The notes under the pieces were generated by a model. It saw nothing but the letters and a program-made list of their open reading frames with translations, ran no database searches and was not told the origin of the DNA. From Caldilineaceae bacterium (GTDB lineage: Bacteria; Chloroflexota; Anaerolineae; Caldilineales; Caldilineaceae), in assembly GCA_958295845.1 (NCBI GenBank), contig OY282376.1, positions 3,113,022 to 3,177,021 on the forward strand: DNA of 64,000 bases. The letters are read 5' to 3'. How positions within the stretch are numbered: position 1 is the stretch's first letter; every line of letters starts with the position of its first letter. This document shows positions 25,517 through 33,952 of the stretch, one piece after another. Made by a program: the position numbers and the translations under genes.

Positions 25517-26401
25517 TCAAGGACGCTGCATACGAAAGATTATCACGGGTGGGATCTCACTGAAATTCGGCCCCCAACTTACATCCCGCCTTCCTGGTGG
25601 GTGCGTGGCAGGGAATGCCCTTTCTTCAATGCCGGTCAAGACAAAACCTGCACTCAATCCGATGCTCAACAAAGAGTGAAGAGGCCTGTGAAAGTACGGC
25701 TGTGGCACAGGCTGACCGAACAGAGCGCGACCTTTGTGCATGGTTGGCGTCATATAGCCGCTTACGCGCACGCCGTAGGTATTGACCTCTTCTCCGTCGA
25801 CTTCTGCCCTTTCGCAGTAGAGAGCAGAGTGGGCCTGATTGAAGCAGGGATGCATCATTGAGAATACGAAGAATCCTCCGGGCTTCAGCAATCTGTACAA
25901 GGACCGAAACAGTGGCTCGATTTCGGCCATGTCAAACAGGGCCATATTTGACAGCGCGGCATCGAGCTTTTCTTCACAGATATTCGCAATCCCCTCTTCG
26001 TCGCCCGCGTCGAGAACGAAGTATCGGATGTCACCGTCGTCGGCGGAACTGCGCTCCCTGGCAAAACGAATCATCTCCTCAGCAACGTCGAACGCGACAA
26101 CGCGAGCCCCCAGGCGGCCCAGCCTTCTACTGGTCAGACCGTTGCCGCAGGCAATATCCAGTACCAATTGACCAGGCTGAACCGAAAGCAACTCTTCGAT
26201 GACGGGCCAACAAAGGACATTGACGAAGTCGTTGCCTTCACCCATGTGACTGTCCCAGTATGCAGAGTTGTGGTTCCAGACCTGTTTCACCTCTTGTCTG
26301 TATTCTGGGAAGGATGTGTCGGGATATGTAGGATGCTCGGCGTTATTCTGACCCTCGACTGATGGTGTGTATTCTTCGGTCTCCCCCTTCAATCCGGCCA
26401 T
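25517..26401 (-). CDS. Class I SAM-dependent methyltransferase
   Basis: A 294-residue methyltransferase with motif I V-L-D-I-A-C-G-N-G (about residues 80-88), the acidic residue of V-V-A-F-D-V-A after strand 2, a D-A-G-D-E block, and motif post-I/IV A-L-S-N-M-A-L-F-D-M. This is the UbiE/Methyltransf_11 pattern seen in small-molecule methyltransferases. An N-terminal 40-residue acidic tail and a C-terminal lid (about 210-280) are present. The substrate is unknown. The region just upstream carries three 12-bp tandem repeats and a TACAAT -10 box. Confidence 0.85.
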   Translation of the reverse strand: MAGLKGETEEYTPSVEGQNNAEHPTYPDTSFPEYRQEVKQVWNHNSAYWDSHMGEGNDFVNVLCWPVIEELLSVQPGQLVLDIACGNGLTSRRLGRLGARVVAFDVAEEMIRFARERSSADDGDIRYFVLDAGDEEGIANICEEKLDAALSNMALFDMAEIEPLFRSLYRLLKPGGFFVFSMMHPCFNQAHSALYCERAEVDGEEVNTYGVRVSGYMTPTMHKGRALFGQPVPQPYFHRPLHSLLSIGLSAGFVLTGIEERAFPATHPPGRRDVSWGPNFSEIPPVIIFRMQRP

Positions 26402-26803
26402 TGTAACGCTCCTGTTCAGACACGGTGGGAACGCCCTGACGCATAGTCCGACTCATAGTTCGACGCATAGTCCAGACCCTACGGAACAGGGCACGACTCG
26501 GCATATTGTACCACAAAGGTGTAGGGGCAGGACATAGCATAGCAATAGGGACGAGGCCAATGTAACCGGTGTGGGCGTCGATGGCAGGCACAATTTCCGG
26601 GCCGGTCTGGGTCGAATTTCCCTCCCACTCGGCGTCGAGGGGAGGCAATTCCAGCCGAAATCTGAATTCGAGCCGGGGGCAGTTGGCAAGCAGCAGTCAG
26701 ACTAAAGGTGGGAGAACTGGGAAGGCTTTGGGCAGGGCAATGAAACGGCTTCCTGAACACCGGTGAACGAAGTAACAGGAATGTGCCGGCAAGAATGGTC
26801 TCG
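26402..26803. other. Intergenic region with -10 box, tandem repeats and REP-like sequence
   Basis: No gene is visible in these 400 bases. It holds the three 12-bp tandem repeats at 26438-26473 and, on the minus strand, TACAAT at 26510-26505 that could be the -10 of the methyltransferase gene. GTAGGGGCAGG near 26521-26531 is also found in the palindromic element at 36242-36266. The stretch around 26560-26690 reads as GC-rich non-coding sequence. Confidence 0.45.
26438..26473 (-). repeat. Three tandem 12-bp direct repeats upstream of the methyltransferase gene
   Basis: GACGCATAGTCC, GACTCATAGTTC, GACGCATAGTCC lie head to tail; units 1 and 3 are identical and unit 2 differs at two bases. They lie 37-72 bases upstream of the ATG at 26401, between the putative -10 (TACAAT, minus strand) and the start codon, so they would be in the 5' leader. 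They could be operator sites or an RNA element. Confidence 0.7.
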
Positions 26804-27685
26804 TTATTCTGCCAGCTCCATCAGATCAAAGACGGGGCCGTGCACACAGGCGCGAGTCAGGCCGCCGCGTGCCGTGGGAACAGCGCATACCAGACAGGCG
26901 CCAACGCCGCACAGCAGATCTGTGTTTACCAGAACCTGGGCGAAATTCCTGTCCGTCCTGAAGCGGGCCTTTCTGATAATAGCAAGGAGTTCTCCATACG
27001 TCTCGAAAGGTACACCTGCGCAGACCTGGTCGGCCCACGCCATTGTGTTGCTTACTTGCTCTAGCCACTGGCTTGTGGTCAAGGATGCTCTCACCTCGAC
27101 TTGAACCGGCAAAAAAGGTACCAGGTTCGCAACCGATTCTTCGCTGCTTGCCTTGATGAGGATGGTCACCTTTCCGCCTCCGTCCAATGCCTGCTCGCAC
27201 AGTGGCAGCAACTTCCAAAACCAGGCCGAGTCATCCCCAACGTCAACCAGGATGAGCAGGTTCTGCATCTCAGGCAACAGCGAAAAACCGTTGCCAAACG
27301 GCCCGAGCAGGTTGAGAGGGTCGCCGAAGGCCCGCTTGGCCAACCATGTAAATCCCGCATCGGACGCGTACTGACTTTTCGCAGCGTTTGATTCGGCAAA
27401 TCGGCCACGGTCATTTCTGTCTAGCGGGAGACAGAACAGCCAGCGCTCTTCCCTGTCGACGGCCTGGCGCCCACAAACGAAGATCGGTCGGCGAAGAAGG
27501 ACCGACCAGTCGGACCCTCTGTCAATATCAAATGGACTGATGCATCGCAGAAGGAAGTAGCGGCCGCTCAGGGTGTCAATCTGAGGGATCAGGCTGGTGG
27601 GAAGGCGAACAGCGAAAGTCTGACCTGGCAGGACTTTACTATCCAGCTGACCAGCAATTGGGGGAGGCGGCTCCCAGATGGCCAT
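26804..27685 (-). CDS. PyrK-like ferredoxin-NAD reductase family protein (2Fe-2S)
   Basis: A 293-residue protein with the layout of dihydroorotate dehydrogenase electron-transfer subunits. An N-terminal flavin-binding beta barrel has L-L-R-R-P-I-F (the FAD-binding R-x-P-x-S region). The C-terminal cysteine cluster is C259-x4-C264-x2-C267-x12-C280 followed by H-G-P-V-F, as in PyrK. The NAD-binding glycine loop, normally G-G-G-I-G-x-A-P, is replaced by V-D-V-G-D-D-S-A-W, so NAD binding is doubtful. No pyrD is adjacent, so a role as a PyrK proper is uncertain; it may be an electron carrier for another oxidoreductase. A small membrane protein lies 46 bases upstream in the same direction. Confidence 0.78.
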   Translation of the reverse strand: MAIWEPPPPIAGQLDSKVLPGQTFAVRLPTSLIPQIDTLSGRYFLLRCISPFDIDRGSDWSVLLRRPIFVCGRQAVDREERWLFCLPLDRNDRGRFAESNAAKSQYASDAGFTWLAKRAFGDPLNLLGPFGNGFSLLPEMQNLLILVDVGDDSAWFWKLLPLCEQALDGGGKVTILIKASSEESVANLVPFLPVQVEVRASLTTSQWLEQVSNTMAWADQVCAGVPFETYGELLAIIRKARFRTDRNFAQVLVNTDLLCGVGACLVCAVPTARGGLTRACVHGPVFDLMELAE

Positions 27686-27731
27686 GGTTACAGCGGACCG
27701 TTAGTCGTCGGACTGGTCTCGGGCATGTCTG

Positions 27732-28022
27732 TTAGGGGCCTTTTTTCTGATCCTGATTCCCGTCGACACCAGCCGGCATCGAGTGAGGATCCAACGAGTT
27801 CCGGAGGGCGCCATCCGAATCCGACCGGCGAGATCGTTTTTCACGGGGAAAAGGGCGCTTTTTCACCAGAGGCCCTGGCTCAATGATCGCCAGAAGTAAG
27901 ACAAGTACGATTCCCGCTACTGCCAGAACTGCCAGAATCTGCCAAATCGACCAAAGAGGTCCTCTGGCAGTCAAGTCACCATGAGAAATAATCTGGGCTA
28001 AGATACCAAGTGTATCAGGCAT
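27732..28022 (-). CDS. Small single-pass membrane protein of unknown function
   Basis: A 96-residue protein with one clear hydrophobic segment (about residues 26-48: W-Q-I-L-A-V-L-A-V-A-G then V-L-V-L-L-L-A-I-I) followed by a strongly basic stretch K-K-R-P-F-P-R-E-K-R-S-R-R. This suggests an N-out, C-in topology. The tail is polar. It lies 46 bases upstream of the PyrK-like gene and probably shares its transcript. No family is recognised, and the binding site before the ATG is weak. Confidence 0.55.
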   Translation of the reverse strand: MPDTLGILAQIISHGDLTARGPLWSIWQILAVLAVAGIVLVLLLAIIEPGPLVKKRPFPREKRSRRSDSDGALRNSLDPHSMPAGVDGNQDQKKGP

Positions 28023-28304
28023 GAGTCCAACCGACTGTTTGCTTCGCGGCCCGCACCTCTAGTAAACAGGTTGCATCCCTGTTCCTGGATGAAGGTCAAC
28101 TATGTGGTACAATCTGTTCAATCTCGCCCGGGAGGAAGCAGAACAGAAAAAAGACTCAGGTGCCACGTACTCTGCAAGACGCCATTTTGGGGCTGTTCAG
28201 CACGACTCCAAATGGACCTGACCGACCGTCGCCGCCCGCGCCAATTCTCACATAGCTTCAGAGATAAGCCAACCTTTGACGTTGCAATTGAGACAAGCTG
28301 AAAC

Positions 28305-29921
28305 ATGAGCCGTTCCTCAGTGCTTTCACGCCGCCTAAATCCTCGAGTGGCGCTCGACAGGCTACTGAACCGCCAAGTGCCCGCGGGATGGCGCATTGAG
28401 TTGCGCAGCGGCTGGCCCCTTTTCTTCATTCCACTTCTCATCTTTATGCAGCTTTTAGGACCGAGCCCGATTTGGGTTGCGCTTCTGATCTGCTTGATCG
28501 GCCTTTATGCGGTCGGCTATGCTTGGGTCCGTAACCAGGTGCAGCAGATTCACTTTGAGCGGCGGCGCGAAGGGGCGATGCTGGTCGTAGGTGACGCAAT
28601 GCAGGAGCGGTTTACAGTTCGTAACCAGAGCTCACTGCCGCTGCACTGGCTCGAGTTTGCCGACAGTTCGCGACTGCCCGGTTACAATCCAAGACAGGTG
28701 GTCAGCTGCGGAAGCGGCAGCAGCTACCAGTGGAGGGCGGAGGCACAATGTACACAACGCGGCGTTTTCCGGCTGGGACCGCACGTACTTCGGACCGGCG
28801 ATCCGTTCGCGTTATTCGGCATGGAAATCGTGGAGACCAGGTCGGAATCGCTTCTCGTGTACCCCAGGGTGGCGCACATTCCAGAGTTGGAACTGCCCAG
28901 GGGGAGCTCTTCCGGCCAGGACCGCAGACGTCGAGCCTACAGCGGCTCGGAGCGAGCGCAAGTCGTGAGGGCCTATCAGGCGGGAGACAGTCTGCGACAC
29001 GTGCACTGGCCAATCAGTGCCAAGAAGGGTGAACTGATAGTTACAGACGTCGAAACGGAACCCAGCGGGGACCTGTGGATAGTACTTGATGTCAATCGCC
29101 TGGTACAGTCCGGCAAGGCTGAAGAGAGTACGCTTGAGACGAGTATCGTTCTTGCGGCCAGCGTTGCGGCCGAATTTCTGGGCGGGGGCGAAAGAAGATC
29201 GGTTGGTCTATTGGCGGCGCCGGCTGCCGAGATGTCATCCCAGGAGCTTGCGTGGCAGGACTCCGCAGGCGAGCTCTGGGACCTGGGAAATCGGTCATTT
29301 GGAAACAGTGGCGGAACCTGGACAGGAAACGGAGAAGTTGGCCAGCGGAGCAATACCCCACTGCTGGTCGATGTCCCGCCACAGCCGGGCAAGGGCCAGG
29401 TCTGGCAGATTCTGGCTGCGCTGGCCCCTGTTCAAGAAGGAGATCTGTCTCTTGCCGAGCTTCTGCGGCGCAGCAGGGGAACTTTCAGCGCCGGCCAGAC
29501 TGTCCTGGCAATCACATCGGACATTGGTGAGGGCGTGCGGGACTGGACCGGGGAGTTACTGCATTTGCGTCAAGGGGGCGTGCCTGCCAGTGTACTTGCA
29601 GTGGCGCCCTCACCCATACTTACTGACGACATGCCTGAAGACGCGGCTACGAACGTCGAGTCGCAGCCTCTATCCTCCCTTGAGAACGCTGATCCTCAGG
29701 ACATTCTGAAGGAGGCGTCGGAATCTGTTCCGAAAGGCATTACCCCGGAGGCCCAAGCAAACCTGGCCGATATACTGGCAAGATATGAGATTCCGCTTCG
29801 GTTTATGCATGCTGGCGCCCCTCTGCCCCCCGCGTTGACGTACCGCCGCACGCGAACAGTTCTGCGTACCACACCAAGCGGCGGTGTCGTTGCACATCAA
29901 GTTGAGGAAGAGGTAGGGTGA
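28305..29921 (+). CDS. DUF58 domain membrane protein
   Basis: A 538-residue protein. A basic N-terminus and two membrane segments (about 32-50 and 52-70) precede a soluble region. The DUF58 signature is present as R-x-Y-Q-A-G-D-S-L-R-H-V-H-W-P-I-S-A-K-K-G (about residues 224-244), followed by a von Willebrand A-like region (LWIVLDVNR). The C-terminal 130 residues are less conserved. DUF58 proteins usually pair with MoxR AAA ATPases and transglutaminase-like membrane proteins. Here the transglutaminase gene overlaps by four bases, but no MoxR gene is next to it. The ATG at 28305 follows an A-rich region. Role in envelope assembly is inference. Confidence 0.9.
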   Translation: MSRSSVLSRRLNPRVALDRLLNRQVPAGWRIELRSGWPLFFIPLLIFMQLLGPSPIWVALLICLIGLYAVGYAWVRNQVQQIHFERRREGAMLVVGDAMQERFTVRNQSSLPLHWLEFADSSRLPGYNPRQVVSCGSGSSYQWRAEAQCTQRGVFRLGPHVLRTGDPFALFGMEIVETRSESLLVYPRVAHIPELELPRGSSSGQDRRRRAYSGSERAQVVRAYQAGDSLRHVHWPISAKKGELIVTDVETEPSGDLWIVLDVNRLVQSGKAEESTLETSIVLAASVAAEFLGGGERRSVGLLAAPAAEMSSQELAWQDSAGELWDLGNRSFGNSGGTWTGNGEVGQRSNTPLLVDVPPQPGKGQVWQILAALAPVQEGDLSLAELLRRSRGTFSAGQTVLAITSDIGEGVRDWTGELLHLRQGGVPASVLAVAPSPILTDDMPEDAATNVESQPLSSLENADPQDILKEASESVPKGITPEAQANLADILARYEIPLRFMHAGAPLPPALTYRRTRTVLRTTPSGGVVAHQVEEEVG

Positions 29922-32320
29922 CTATCGTTCCCAGTCTTGACGAAAGGCACGCGGTTGTCCGGCTACTCCTTCTGGTGGCCGACCGGTTCCGCCCTTCCCT
30001 GGGTTGGATGGTTTGGGGAATCGGGCTGATGATAGCCCTCCTGCCTGCCCTTGCGATCCGGGAAGCCGAATGGATCGACCTGCGCCGCGTGCGCGTCAAT
30101 CTCGAATGGGTATGCATATTTAGTCTGTGGAGCGCGTGGTGGCTGGTGGCCCGTCTGCGCGGCTGGGCGGTACGCATTTTTCCTCGCAGCGACCGGCCCC
30201 GTACTGAAGAAGATGGTGGATCAGTTTCACCCATACGCCGCCGACTGCGCATGCTCGCCGTCTACATAACCTATGGCCTGAGCTTCATACTGTGGACTTG
30301 CCTGGGGATACTGATCCTTTCGCAGGTTCTCGTACACTGGATTCCCGGCCCGATCGATTTGTGGCGCGCGGCAAACGCCAATGACCTGCTCTCGCTGGTC
30401 GAAGGGGTGGCGGTTGAACTGGACGGCCTGGTCCTGCGCTATCTGGACTGGGCCAGAGGCGTTCAGGCCGGCGGCGCTTACCAGGACGACTTCGTTTTTC
30501 TCACGCTTTTTGGGGCCATATTCTGGGTGCTCGGGGGCGTCACGGCGCTGCTCTCACTCGTGACGCGCAACGGGCTTGTTGTAGGTACTCCTGCACTGTG
30601 GGTACTGGCAACGTTTCTCTTCTATGGCCGGCAGGGCCGCCTTCTCATTCTGATCGGGTTTGCAGCAGCGATTCTGCTACACGTGTTGCTTGATCAGCAA
30701 AGCATGGAAAAACGTTGGGCCAGGCACCGAGCGGATTTCAGCCCCATGTTGCTGACTGACCGGATGTTATCGGTCGGTGCCGCCGCGGTGCTCATTGGAC
30801 TAACGGCAGCCTTCATGCCGAATGTCGTAATTCGTCCACTGGCCTATAAGGTATATCAGACGATGACTCCGGTTTATGACTCGGTAGACGACGTCACCGA
30901 GCGCATGTTTCCGGACCTGAAGGGAGGGCGGAGAGGTCTGGGCCGTCTTGGAACTGGCCTGCCCAACCGTTTCCTGCTGGAGGGGGGCGTTGAACTGGGT
31001 CGTTACGAAGTCATGCGGGTCTCAACGAACTACCCCTTTGGTGCAGTGACGGAAATTGGGGTCATGCCGCCGCGCCTCTACATGCGGCGGGGGACGTTTG
31101 TCAATTACGACGGGCGGGGTTGGAACAATAGCGGCCAGCAGCGGGACGCGGCATTTGATGCGAATCGAGACTGGCGGGGCGAAGACGACTGGCCGGGACG
31201 CGTCGCGCTGACCCAGCGCGTGCGGTTGACATCGCCAACAGCCGTGTTACCGGCTGCAGGAGAGCCCGCTATGTTCCGGACTGAATACGAACTGGAAAGG
31301 CGGGGCGGCGACGACCTGGTTTCGGTCTGGTCTGGAACCGGTCCGATTGATCGCTATGAAGTGGTATCCTTTGTGCCCGCCATGTCTGTCGAGAGTTTGC
31401 GTGCCCTACCTGCATGGGGCCAGGAAGACGCTGAATTGCCGCCGGAAATGGTGGCCCACCTGAGGATACCGGAAACTATCACACCGCGTACGCGCGAGTT
31501 GGCCGATCGGCTCGCGGTGGGCCACTCTGATCCATTCTCCATCGCTGAATCAATAGAGTCTCACCTGCGCGGCATCGAGTACAATCTCGAAGTGCCTGGC
31601 CCGCCCCCAGGGGCGGATGTGGCCGACTTCTTCCTTTTTGACTTGCGGGAAGGGTATTGCGACTACTATACCACCGCTTTCGCCGTCCTGGCCCGTTTGA
31701 ACGGATTGCCCACTCGATTTGCCACCGGCCACATTGGCGGTTACTGGGACCTGGAATCGGGCGAATGGACGATTACCGAAGCAGAGGCACACTCCTGGCC
31801 GGAGGTCTACTTCCCGGAGATTGGTTGGGTTCCATTCGAACCGACAGCTGGAAGGCCCACGCTGCAACGGCAGGCGTCGTTGCGGGCAATTCCAGACAGC
31901 TTCACGAGACAGCCAGCGGGTGATGCCGCTCAAGAATCGAGCGCGGAGGAACTGTCCTGGAACTGGCAGACCCTGTTCTGGCTGCTGCCCCTGGCAGGCC
32001 TGCTTTATCTGGCGGCAAGGTGGTTCGAGCTTAGACCTCAAGACCCCTGGCTTGGTTTGCTGGCGTGGGGTCGGCGCATTGGATGGCCTCACGAGCCCAA
32101 TCAGACCGAATTGGAGTACGGCCGGGGACTCTCCGCCCACCTTGCCGACCATGAAACTGAACCGGAGCGGCGACGCAGGTTGACCCGAAATGTAATTGGT
32201 CTGACCGCGGCAGTCAGCCAGGAGCGCTACGGTACTGAGACCATTCGCCCGGTTGCGCTGGCGCGTGCCGTTGAACTATGGCGGGCGATGCGCAGAGACA
32301 TTCGCCGCCTTCCCTGGTAA
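29918..32320 (+). CDS. Transglutaminase-like membrane protein (TgpA/DUF3488-type)
   Basis: An 800-residue protein with N-terminal membrane segments (roughly 30-48, 62-80, 112-135, 185-205, 220-250, 285-305), a large extracytoplasmic part holding the transglutaminase core, and a final membrane segment near 685-705 before a cytoplasmic tail. The catalytic cysteine is C581 in G-Y-C-D-Y-Y and the histidine is H625 in E-A-H-S-W-P-E-V-Y. The acidic residue of the triad is the Glu of V-P-F-E-P-T, a common replacement for Asp in this branch. The GTG start overlaps the DUF58 stop as G-T-G-A, indicating translational coupling. Peptide-crosslinking or protease activity at the envelope is expected; the substrate is unknown. 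Confidence 0.92.
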   Translation: MTIVPSLDERHAVVRLLLLVADRFRPSLGWMVWGIGLMIALLPALAIREAEWIDLRRVRVNLEWVCIFSLWSAWWLVARLRGWAVRIFPRSDRPRTEEDGGSVSPIRRRLRMLAVYITYGLSFILWTCLGILILSQVLVHWIPGPIDLWRAANANDLLSLVEGVAVELDGLVLRYLDWARGVQAGGAYQDDFVFLTLFGAIFWVLGGVTALLSLVTRNGLVVGTPALWVLATFLFYGRQGRLLILIGFAAAILLHVLLDQQSMEKRWARHRADFSPMLLTDRMLSVGAAAVLIGLTAAFMPNVVIRPLAYKVYQTMTPVYDSVDDVTERMFPDLKGGRRGLGRLGTGLPNRFLLEGGVELGRYEVMRVSTNYPFGAVTEIGVMPPRLYMRRGTFVNYDGRGWNNSGQQRDAAFDANRDWRGEDDWPGRVALTQRVRLTSPTAVLPAAGEPAMFRTEYELERRGGDDLVSVWSGTGPIDRYEVVSFVPAMSVESLRALPAWGQEDAELPPEMVAHLRIPETITPRTRELADRLAVGHSDPFSIAESIESHLRGIEYNLEVPGPPPGADVADFFLFDLREGYCDYYTTAFAVLARLNGLPTRFATGHIGGYWDLESGEWTITEAEAHSWPEVYFPEIGWVPFEPTAGRPTLQRQASLRAIPDSFTRQPAGDAAQESSAEELSWNWQTLFWLLPLAGLLYLAARWFELRPQDPWLGLLAWGRRIGWPHEPNQTELEYGRGLSAHLADHETEPERRRRLTRNVIGLTAAVSQERYGTETIRPVALARAVELWRAMRRDIRRLPW

Positions 32321-32356
32321 GCGCAGGGCCTTGTGTTGAGCTGCCTCTTGTAGGGC

Positions 32357-33454
32357 CTACTCTTCCTCCTCTTCGAAATCTTCCTCGAATTCGTCGATCA
32401 TGATACTCGACAGGTCTGCGGCAAGATCGTCGGGGTCTGGCGCAGCGTAATCTGACCATAGCTCATCCGCCAACCGGTTGGGGTCTTCCCGGATTCCGTA
32501 GCGGCGGAAGTACTGGCAAACCCGTTCCACGTCCCTGATGAGGACGGCCTGCGCACTGCGATTGGCATGGATGTCGATCACTTGAGGAAAGTCGATCAGC
32601 TTGATTTCGCCCTGCCAGTAGAGGATGTTGAAAGCGGACAGGTCCCCGTGTACGTAGCCCTTCTCCAGCATCACGGCTAAGCTCTTACACGTCAGGTCGA
32701 ACAACGGACCGGCTTCATCGTCCTCCAAACGCGTTTCATGAAGGGTCGGCGCAGCCATCTGTTCATCTCCGATATACGCCATCAGAATCGCATTCTCGCC
32801 CACTGCGTACGGTTTCGGGACGGGTACACCGGCCTCATACAGCGTCTGCAAGGCAGAAAACTCGTACATGAGCCAGGATGTATGGCGGACCTGTACACCG
32901 AAGGCCGATTTCTTGTTGACAGCTCTGGCAACGCGGCGATCACGGCGATTTATGGCCTGCGGCCGCCCGTCCTCCGCGGCCAAGAGATCCCGGCCCTCTC
33001 GGTAAAGGGAGTCGTTGCGCAGATTGCGAAACTGGCGAGGCCGGTAGACCTTGGCAGCGATCCATTGCAATTCCAAAGAAGGATGTGCTTTGCAACGGTA
33101 GACATTGGCCTCCTTTCCCCCTTTCACCTGTGCCATTACATCAACGATCTGGTCCTCCTGATAGAATGGCCTCAAGGATGTTCTGAGGAACACTCCCTCG
33201 AAACGCGCCGGCGTGTAGGTAATTTCCCAGACGCTTTCCAGGTCCGCGACTTCGGCCACCTGTTGAACCTCGGCGCGGTGCATCTCGAATCTTTCTTGTT
33301 CGTTCTTTGGTGGTCGTTTGACGCGAAAGGTAGGTTCGGCCAGCCCAAACCTCCTCTGGTAATACTCCAAATCCGCCATTTCCTCTTCCCACTCGCTGTC
33401 TGGATCTTGCGAGGCCGAATCATCCTCTTGTTGAACCTGGTCCCTGCTGTCCAT
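32357..33454 (-). CDS. RIO1-like serine protein kinase
   Basis: A 365-residue atypical kinase. The ATP loop is K111-G-G-K-E-A-N-V-Y119, the ATP-anchoring lysine is K135 in A-A-K-V-Y, the catalytic loop is Y-V-H269-G-D271-L-S-A-F-N276, and the metal-binding aspartate is D288 in L-I-D-F-P-Q. The Y-R-E-G-R-D and hydrophobic I-L-M-A-Y-I-G-D blocks also match RIO1. Acidic tails lie at both ends, the C-terminal one almost pure Glu/Asp. RIO1 kinases work in small-subunit ribosome maturation in archaea and eukaryotes; bacterial members are less studied. GAAGGA six bases before the ATG at 33454 fixes the start; in-frame TTG (33478) and ATG (33460) are alternatives. A structured RNA with a terminator lies 230 bases upstream on the same strand. 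Confidence 0.92.
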   Translation of the reverse strand: MDSRDQVQQEDDSASQDPDSEWEEEMADLEYYQRRFGLAEPTFRVKRPPKNEQERFEMHRAEVQQVAEVADLESVWEITYTPARFEGVFLRTSLRPFYQEDQIVDVMAQVKGGKEANVYRCKAHPSLELQWIAAKVYRPRQFRNLRNDSLYREGRDLLAAEDGRPQAINRRDRRVARAVNKKSAFGVQVRHTSWLMYEFSALQTLYEAGVPVPKPYAVGENAILMAYIGDEQMAAPTLHETRLEDDEAGPLFDLTCKSLAVMLEKGYVHGDLSAFNILYWQGEIKLIDFPQVIDIHANRSAQAVLIRDVERVCQYFRRYGIREDPNRLADELWSDYAAPDPDDLAADLSSIMIDEFEEDFEEEEE

Positions 33455-33679
33455 TTCCATTCCTTCTTGCTCTTTCAATTAGGTTCCTAGTCCTGATCTT
33501 AGGCGCGAATCTTTTTATCGATGACTTGAACTGCGCTTGACCTTCGGCCAGCCACTTGAGGCGAATGCACAATCAAGTGCGCATTGTACTGTTCACACGC
33601 ACGGCCCGTGTTCCCTCTGCGCCACTGTTCGCCGGAGCGGTCCGCTGGATGTCGCAATGAAGTGTGCTGATAAGGGATC

Positions 33680-33713
33680 AAAAAAGGCCGCGGGCGGGGT
33701 AGCGCCGGCAGCC
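33680..33713 (-). terminator. Intrinsic terminator downstream of the sORF
   Basis: On the minus strand GGCTGCCGG... pairs with ...CCCGCGGCC (one G-T pair and one mismatch) and is followed by six T residues (A-run 33680-33685 on the plus strand). It lies about 100 bases after the sORF stop and 225 bases before the RIO kinase start. Confidence 0.7.
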
Positions 33714-33811
33714 TCGAAGTCGAGGGGCAGAATATATAGCGGCTAGGCAGACTTCGATTCTTTTCTCTCGCACGGGAGGGGCATCCTCCACGTGCGTTTC
33801 AAGAGAATCAG

Positions 33812-33874
33812 CTAGCTGCGCTCCATATGCAGGCAGTTACCCGTAACACTCTTTTTCTTGTTCACCATTCTCAT
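33812..33874 (-). CDS. 20-residue small ORF with ideal Shine-Dalgarno
   Basis: ATG at 33874-33872, stop TAG at 33814-33812, encoding MRMVNKKKSVTGNCLHMERS. AAAGGAGG ends exactly six bases before the ATG, the best ribosome binding site I see in the window. The product is basic (K-K-K), without membrane character, and carries one cysteine. The start codon lies within a perfect 10-bp inverted repeat whose other arm overlaps the sORF codons for H-M-E. Translation initiation could therefore be sensed or controlled by folding. It may be a leader peptide or a real small protein; no homologue is known to me. Confidence 0.55.
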   Translation of the reverse strand: MRMVNKKKSVTGNCLHMERS

Positions 33875-33952
33875 ATGGAGCCTCCTTTCGCTGACTGGTT
33901 TTTGAAGATTTCTCGCCGGAAAGGGCAAGTAGAGTAGCCTACTTTCGGGTGA

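Larger units (their letters stand above)
33680..33888 (-). ncRNA. Highly structured leader or small mRNA: sORF, three helices and intrinsic terminator
   Basis: On the minus strand, in order: Shine-Dalgarno AAAGGAGG; helix P1 GCTCCATATG (33881-33872) with CATATGGAGC (33829-33820), whose first strand carries the sORF start codon; helix P2 GATTCT (33809-33804) with AGAATC (33761-33756), enclosing an 11-pair hairpin CGCACG-bulge-GGAGG / CCTCC-CGTGCG (33796-33785 and 33779-33769); helix P3 TCGAAGTC (33757-33750) with GACTTCGA (33721-33714); then a GC-rich terminator stem (33713-33686) and six T. P2 and P3 overlap by two bases, so they may compete. I recognise no known RNA family. It may be a small-protein mRNA or an attenuator of the RIO kinase gene. 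Confidence 0.55.

Noticed and set aside
24767-25861. A 364-codon open frame on the plus strand opposite the PAC2 and methyltransferase genes
   Set aside because: Both genes on the minus strand match known families in full length; the antisense frame crosses their boundary and has no motif.
26438-26473. CRISPR-like array
   Set aside because: The units are only 12 bp and directly adjacent with no spacers; no cas genes are in the window.
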